Assembly (NCBI GenBank): GCA_025352765.1
Contig: JANXSI010000435.1
Location: 1 to 8,020, forward strand
Origin: Devosia sp.
GTDB taxonomy: Bacteria; Pseudomonadota; Alphaproteobacteria; Rhizobiales; Devosiaceae
Reading direction: 5' to 3'
DNA length: 8,020 bases
Shown one piece after another: positions 6,857-8,020 of this stretch; positions within the stretch are counted from its first letter, which is position 1; every line of letters begins with the position of its first letter. The notes beneath the pieces are model-generated. The model did no database searches. It saw only the letters and a program-made list of their open reading frames with translations, and had not been told where the DNA came from. The position numbers and the translations under genes are program-made.

Positions 6857-7698
6857 AAATTGGATTCTATACATCTACCTTCAATGATCGGGCTGCCGAA
6901 GAAGTGTTCGACTTCGCCGCTGAGGCTGGGTTCGAAGCTATCGAGATCGACGTCGGGGGGCACATCAAGACACCGGACAAAGTTGGCAGCGTTGTCGACA
7001 GTGCCCGTAAGCACGGGCTCTTCGTCTCGTCCATCACGTTGTTCGGCAACCAGCTGGACGCCGATCCGCCTCGGCGGAAGGAGCGCCGCGACCTGACGCA
7101 CGCCTATGCCGGCGCAATCGCGGATGCCGGTGTGCCGATTTTCGTCATGTTCCCAGGTCGCGACCAGACGGTGAGCGACGACGACAACTACAAGAACTTC
7201 GCCGACCACGCGTTGTCCCTACTCGAGGGTTCCGGTGCGCTCAGCATTGCGTTCGAAAACTGGCCCGGCATGCAAAACGACTACATCGCGACCACTCCCG
7301 ATGGCTGGGCGAGGTTGTTCGAGCTTGCCGCCGACAGTCGGCTCGGTCTTGAGTTTGATCCCTCGCACCTTGTCCGACTCGGGATCGATCCCTTCGCGGC
7401 AATGAGCGGCGTCATGGATCGCGTCAAGATACTGCATGGCAAAGACACATTGATCGATACGGCTGCGCTGCAGTCGGCGGGCTACTACGGACCGAGATGG
7501 TGGCGGTATGTGCTCCCGGGGCGTGGCCTTTTAGACTGGCGCAAGTTCCTTGCTGTGGCGCGATCGGGCGGCTTCGACGATGTGATCTCAATTGAACACG
7601 AGGATGCGGATTTCGGGTGGCCAGGGAAAGATCTTGCGGCAAGAAAAGAGGGGGAGCGACTCGCACTCACCCATTTACGAGGAGCTCTGGCCCAGTGA
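6853..7698 (+). CDS. Sugar phosphate isomerase/epimerase family protein (TIM barrel), second copy
   Basis: A 281-residue TIM-barrel protein of the same broad superfamily as its neighbour but clearly different in sequence. Candidate metal ligands are E135 in AFENWPG, D169 (with H172 nearby) in EFDPSHLV, H195 in ILHGKD and E248 in SIEHEDADFG; YVLPGRGLLDW (219-229) is a common motif of the branch. A perfect AGGAGG (6841-6846) lies six bases before the ATG, the strongest ribosome-binding site in the operon. The start overlaps the previous stop as ATGA, so the two SIP proteins are probably made in step. A second, non-identical SIP suggests two consecutive steps on the keto-sugar rather than duplication of one step. 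This is inference. Confidence 0.9.
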   Translation: MKIGFYTSTFNDRAAEEVFDFAAEAGFEAIEIDVGGHIKTPDKVGSVVDSARKHGLFVSSITLFGNQLDADPPRRKERRDLTHAYAGAIADAGVPIFVMFPGRDQTVSDDDNYKNFADHALSLLEGSGALSIAFENWPGMQNDYIATTPDGWARLFELAADSRLGLEFDPSHLVRLGIDPFAAMSGVMDRVKILHGKDTLIDTAALQSAGYYGPRWWRYVLPGRGLLDWRKFLAVARSGGFDDVISIEHEDADFGWPGKDLAARKEGERLALTHLRGALAQ

Positions 7699-7705
7699 GT
7701 CGCTC
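7654..7705. repeat. Inverted repeat across the end of the last gene
   Basis: GAGCGACTC (7654-7662) and GAGTCGCTC (7697-7705) are perfect nine-base inverted repeats with 34 bases between them, the second arm starting inside the stop codon. A smaller palindrome GAGCTC (about 7682-7687) sits inside. In RNA this could fold into a stem over the end of the operon and might protect the 3' end or slow ribosomes. There is no following T-run, so it is not a classic intrinsic terminator. Confidence 0.35.
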
Positions 7706-7974
7706 AACGCGGAGCGGGCGGTTCGGTCGATGGATTACTGGTTATCTCTGATGAAACCTCAGTTGTTTCACAGCGACAACAAGCTAGGTTCTCGGCATCC
7801 GTTCAGTCGAAGTGCGGCGGGCTGGCGGTGAAGCCGGGACGGAGGATGAACCGCGTTGCCCCGTGACCTTCCTTGTGGCCATAGAAGCCCGAGTCCAGCT
7901 CCCGTCTGCCGCCCTCCAGCGGTTCTACAGAACTGCGGTTCCCCGGATTCCGCCGAGACATGTTGGCCGGCGGA
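7699..7974. other. Stretch without a recognisable gene after the operon
   Basis: No plus-strand gene follows the second SIP protein. A short hairpin is present: TGAAAC (7752-7757) with GTTTCA (7765-7770), seven-base loop, not followed by a T-run, so at best a weak terminator. On the minus strand a 64-codon frame from 7997 to 7803 (52 codons if it starts at the internal ATG at 7961) ends in RPGFTASPPHFD. I recognise no family in it. It may be a small gene, a degenerate gene tail or chance in GC-rich DNA. The composition matches the IS-flanked debris at the left edge more than the operon. Confidence 0.4.
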
Positions 7975-8020
7975 TAGAATCTGGTGGGCGTGCACATCGA
8001 ACCGTCGCGCCAGTTCGGTC
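7975..8020 (-). pseudogene. Possible IS3-type transposase OrfA fragment at the right edge
   Basis: On the minus strand, from the window edge inward, the reading is TELARRFDVHAHQI. This resembles the helix-turn-helix of IS3-family OrfA proteins, typically [AT]-E-[LI]-A-x-x-[FH]-x-V-H-x-x-Q-[IV]. The expected next residues (an AWK-x-Q-L segment) are missing: the frame goes to LSAGQHV instead, so the reading breaks at about 7975. The match is only about 14 residues and its N-terminal part lies outside the window, so this is a weak call. Confidence 0.35.

Noticed and set aside
7592..7831. Plus-strand frame of 79 codons overlapping the end of the second SIP gene
   Set aside because: Most of its start lies inside the SIP gene in another frame, there is no good ribosome-binding site, and no family is recognised.
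1..8020. CRISPR array, tRNA or rRNA genes
   Set aside because: I found no regularly spaced repeats and no tRNA- or rRNA-like segments on reading either strand.

Overview
This looks like GC-rich alphaproteobacterial DNA, most likely from a rhizobial relative (Rhizobiales: Rhizobium, Mesorhizobium or Ensifer type). The inference rests on the GC-rich codon use, a Tat-type signal on a sugar-binding protein, tightly packed CUT1 transporter genes, and the surrounding insertion-sequence debris. I cannot name a species from the sequence.

Layout. Positions 1 to about 690 hold no convincing intact gene. They contain a decayed IS3-family fragment on the minus strand (about 421-554) and an adjoining GCN-rich low-complexity tract (about 287-416). 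From 747 to 7698 there is one compact seven-gene block, all on the plus strand: a LacI-family regulator, a periplasmic sugar-binding protein, two CUT1 permeases, a Gfo/Idh/MocA NAD(P)-dependent oxidoreductase, and two unlike sugar phosphate isomerase/epimerase (SIP, AP-endonuclease-2 type TIM barrel) proteins. Gaps after the binding-protein gene are tiny or negative (TAATG and ATGA overlaps), so those genes almost surely form one transcript. Just upstream of the regulator is a cluster of inverted half-sites around TGAACGTTCA, a CG-centred palindrome of the kind LacI-family proteins bind. From 7699 to the end there is again no intact gene, and a possible IS3-type transposase scrap sits at the right edge on the minus strand.

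How it works together. The binding protein and two permeases would import a sugar, glycoside or polyol. No ABC ATPase is encoded in the window, so one must come from elsewhere. The oxidoreductase would oxidise the substrate to a keto-sugar. The two SIP proteins keep their Glu-Asp-His-Glu metal-site pattern and could isomerise, eliminate or hydrate that intermediate. The regulator probably represses its own operon until an inducer binds. The substrate cannot be read from the sequence. The pairing of one Gfo/Idh/MocA enzyme with two different SIP enzymes recalls the oxidation-elimination-hydration route known for levoglucosan (LgdA/LgdB1/LgdB2) and the keto-glycoside cleavage routes. That is the most interesting hypothesis here. 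An inositol- or polyol-type pathway is the main alternative.
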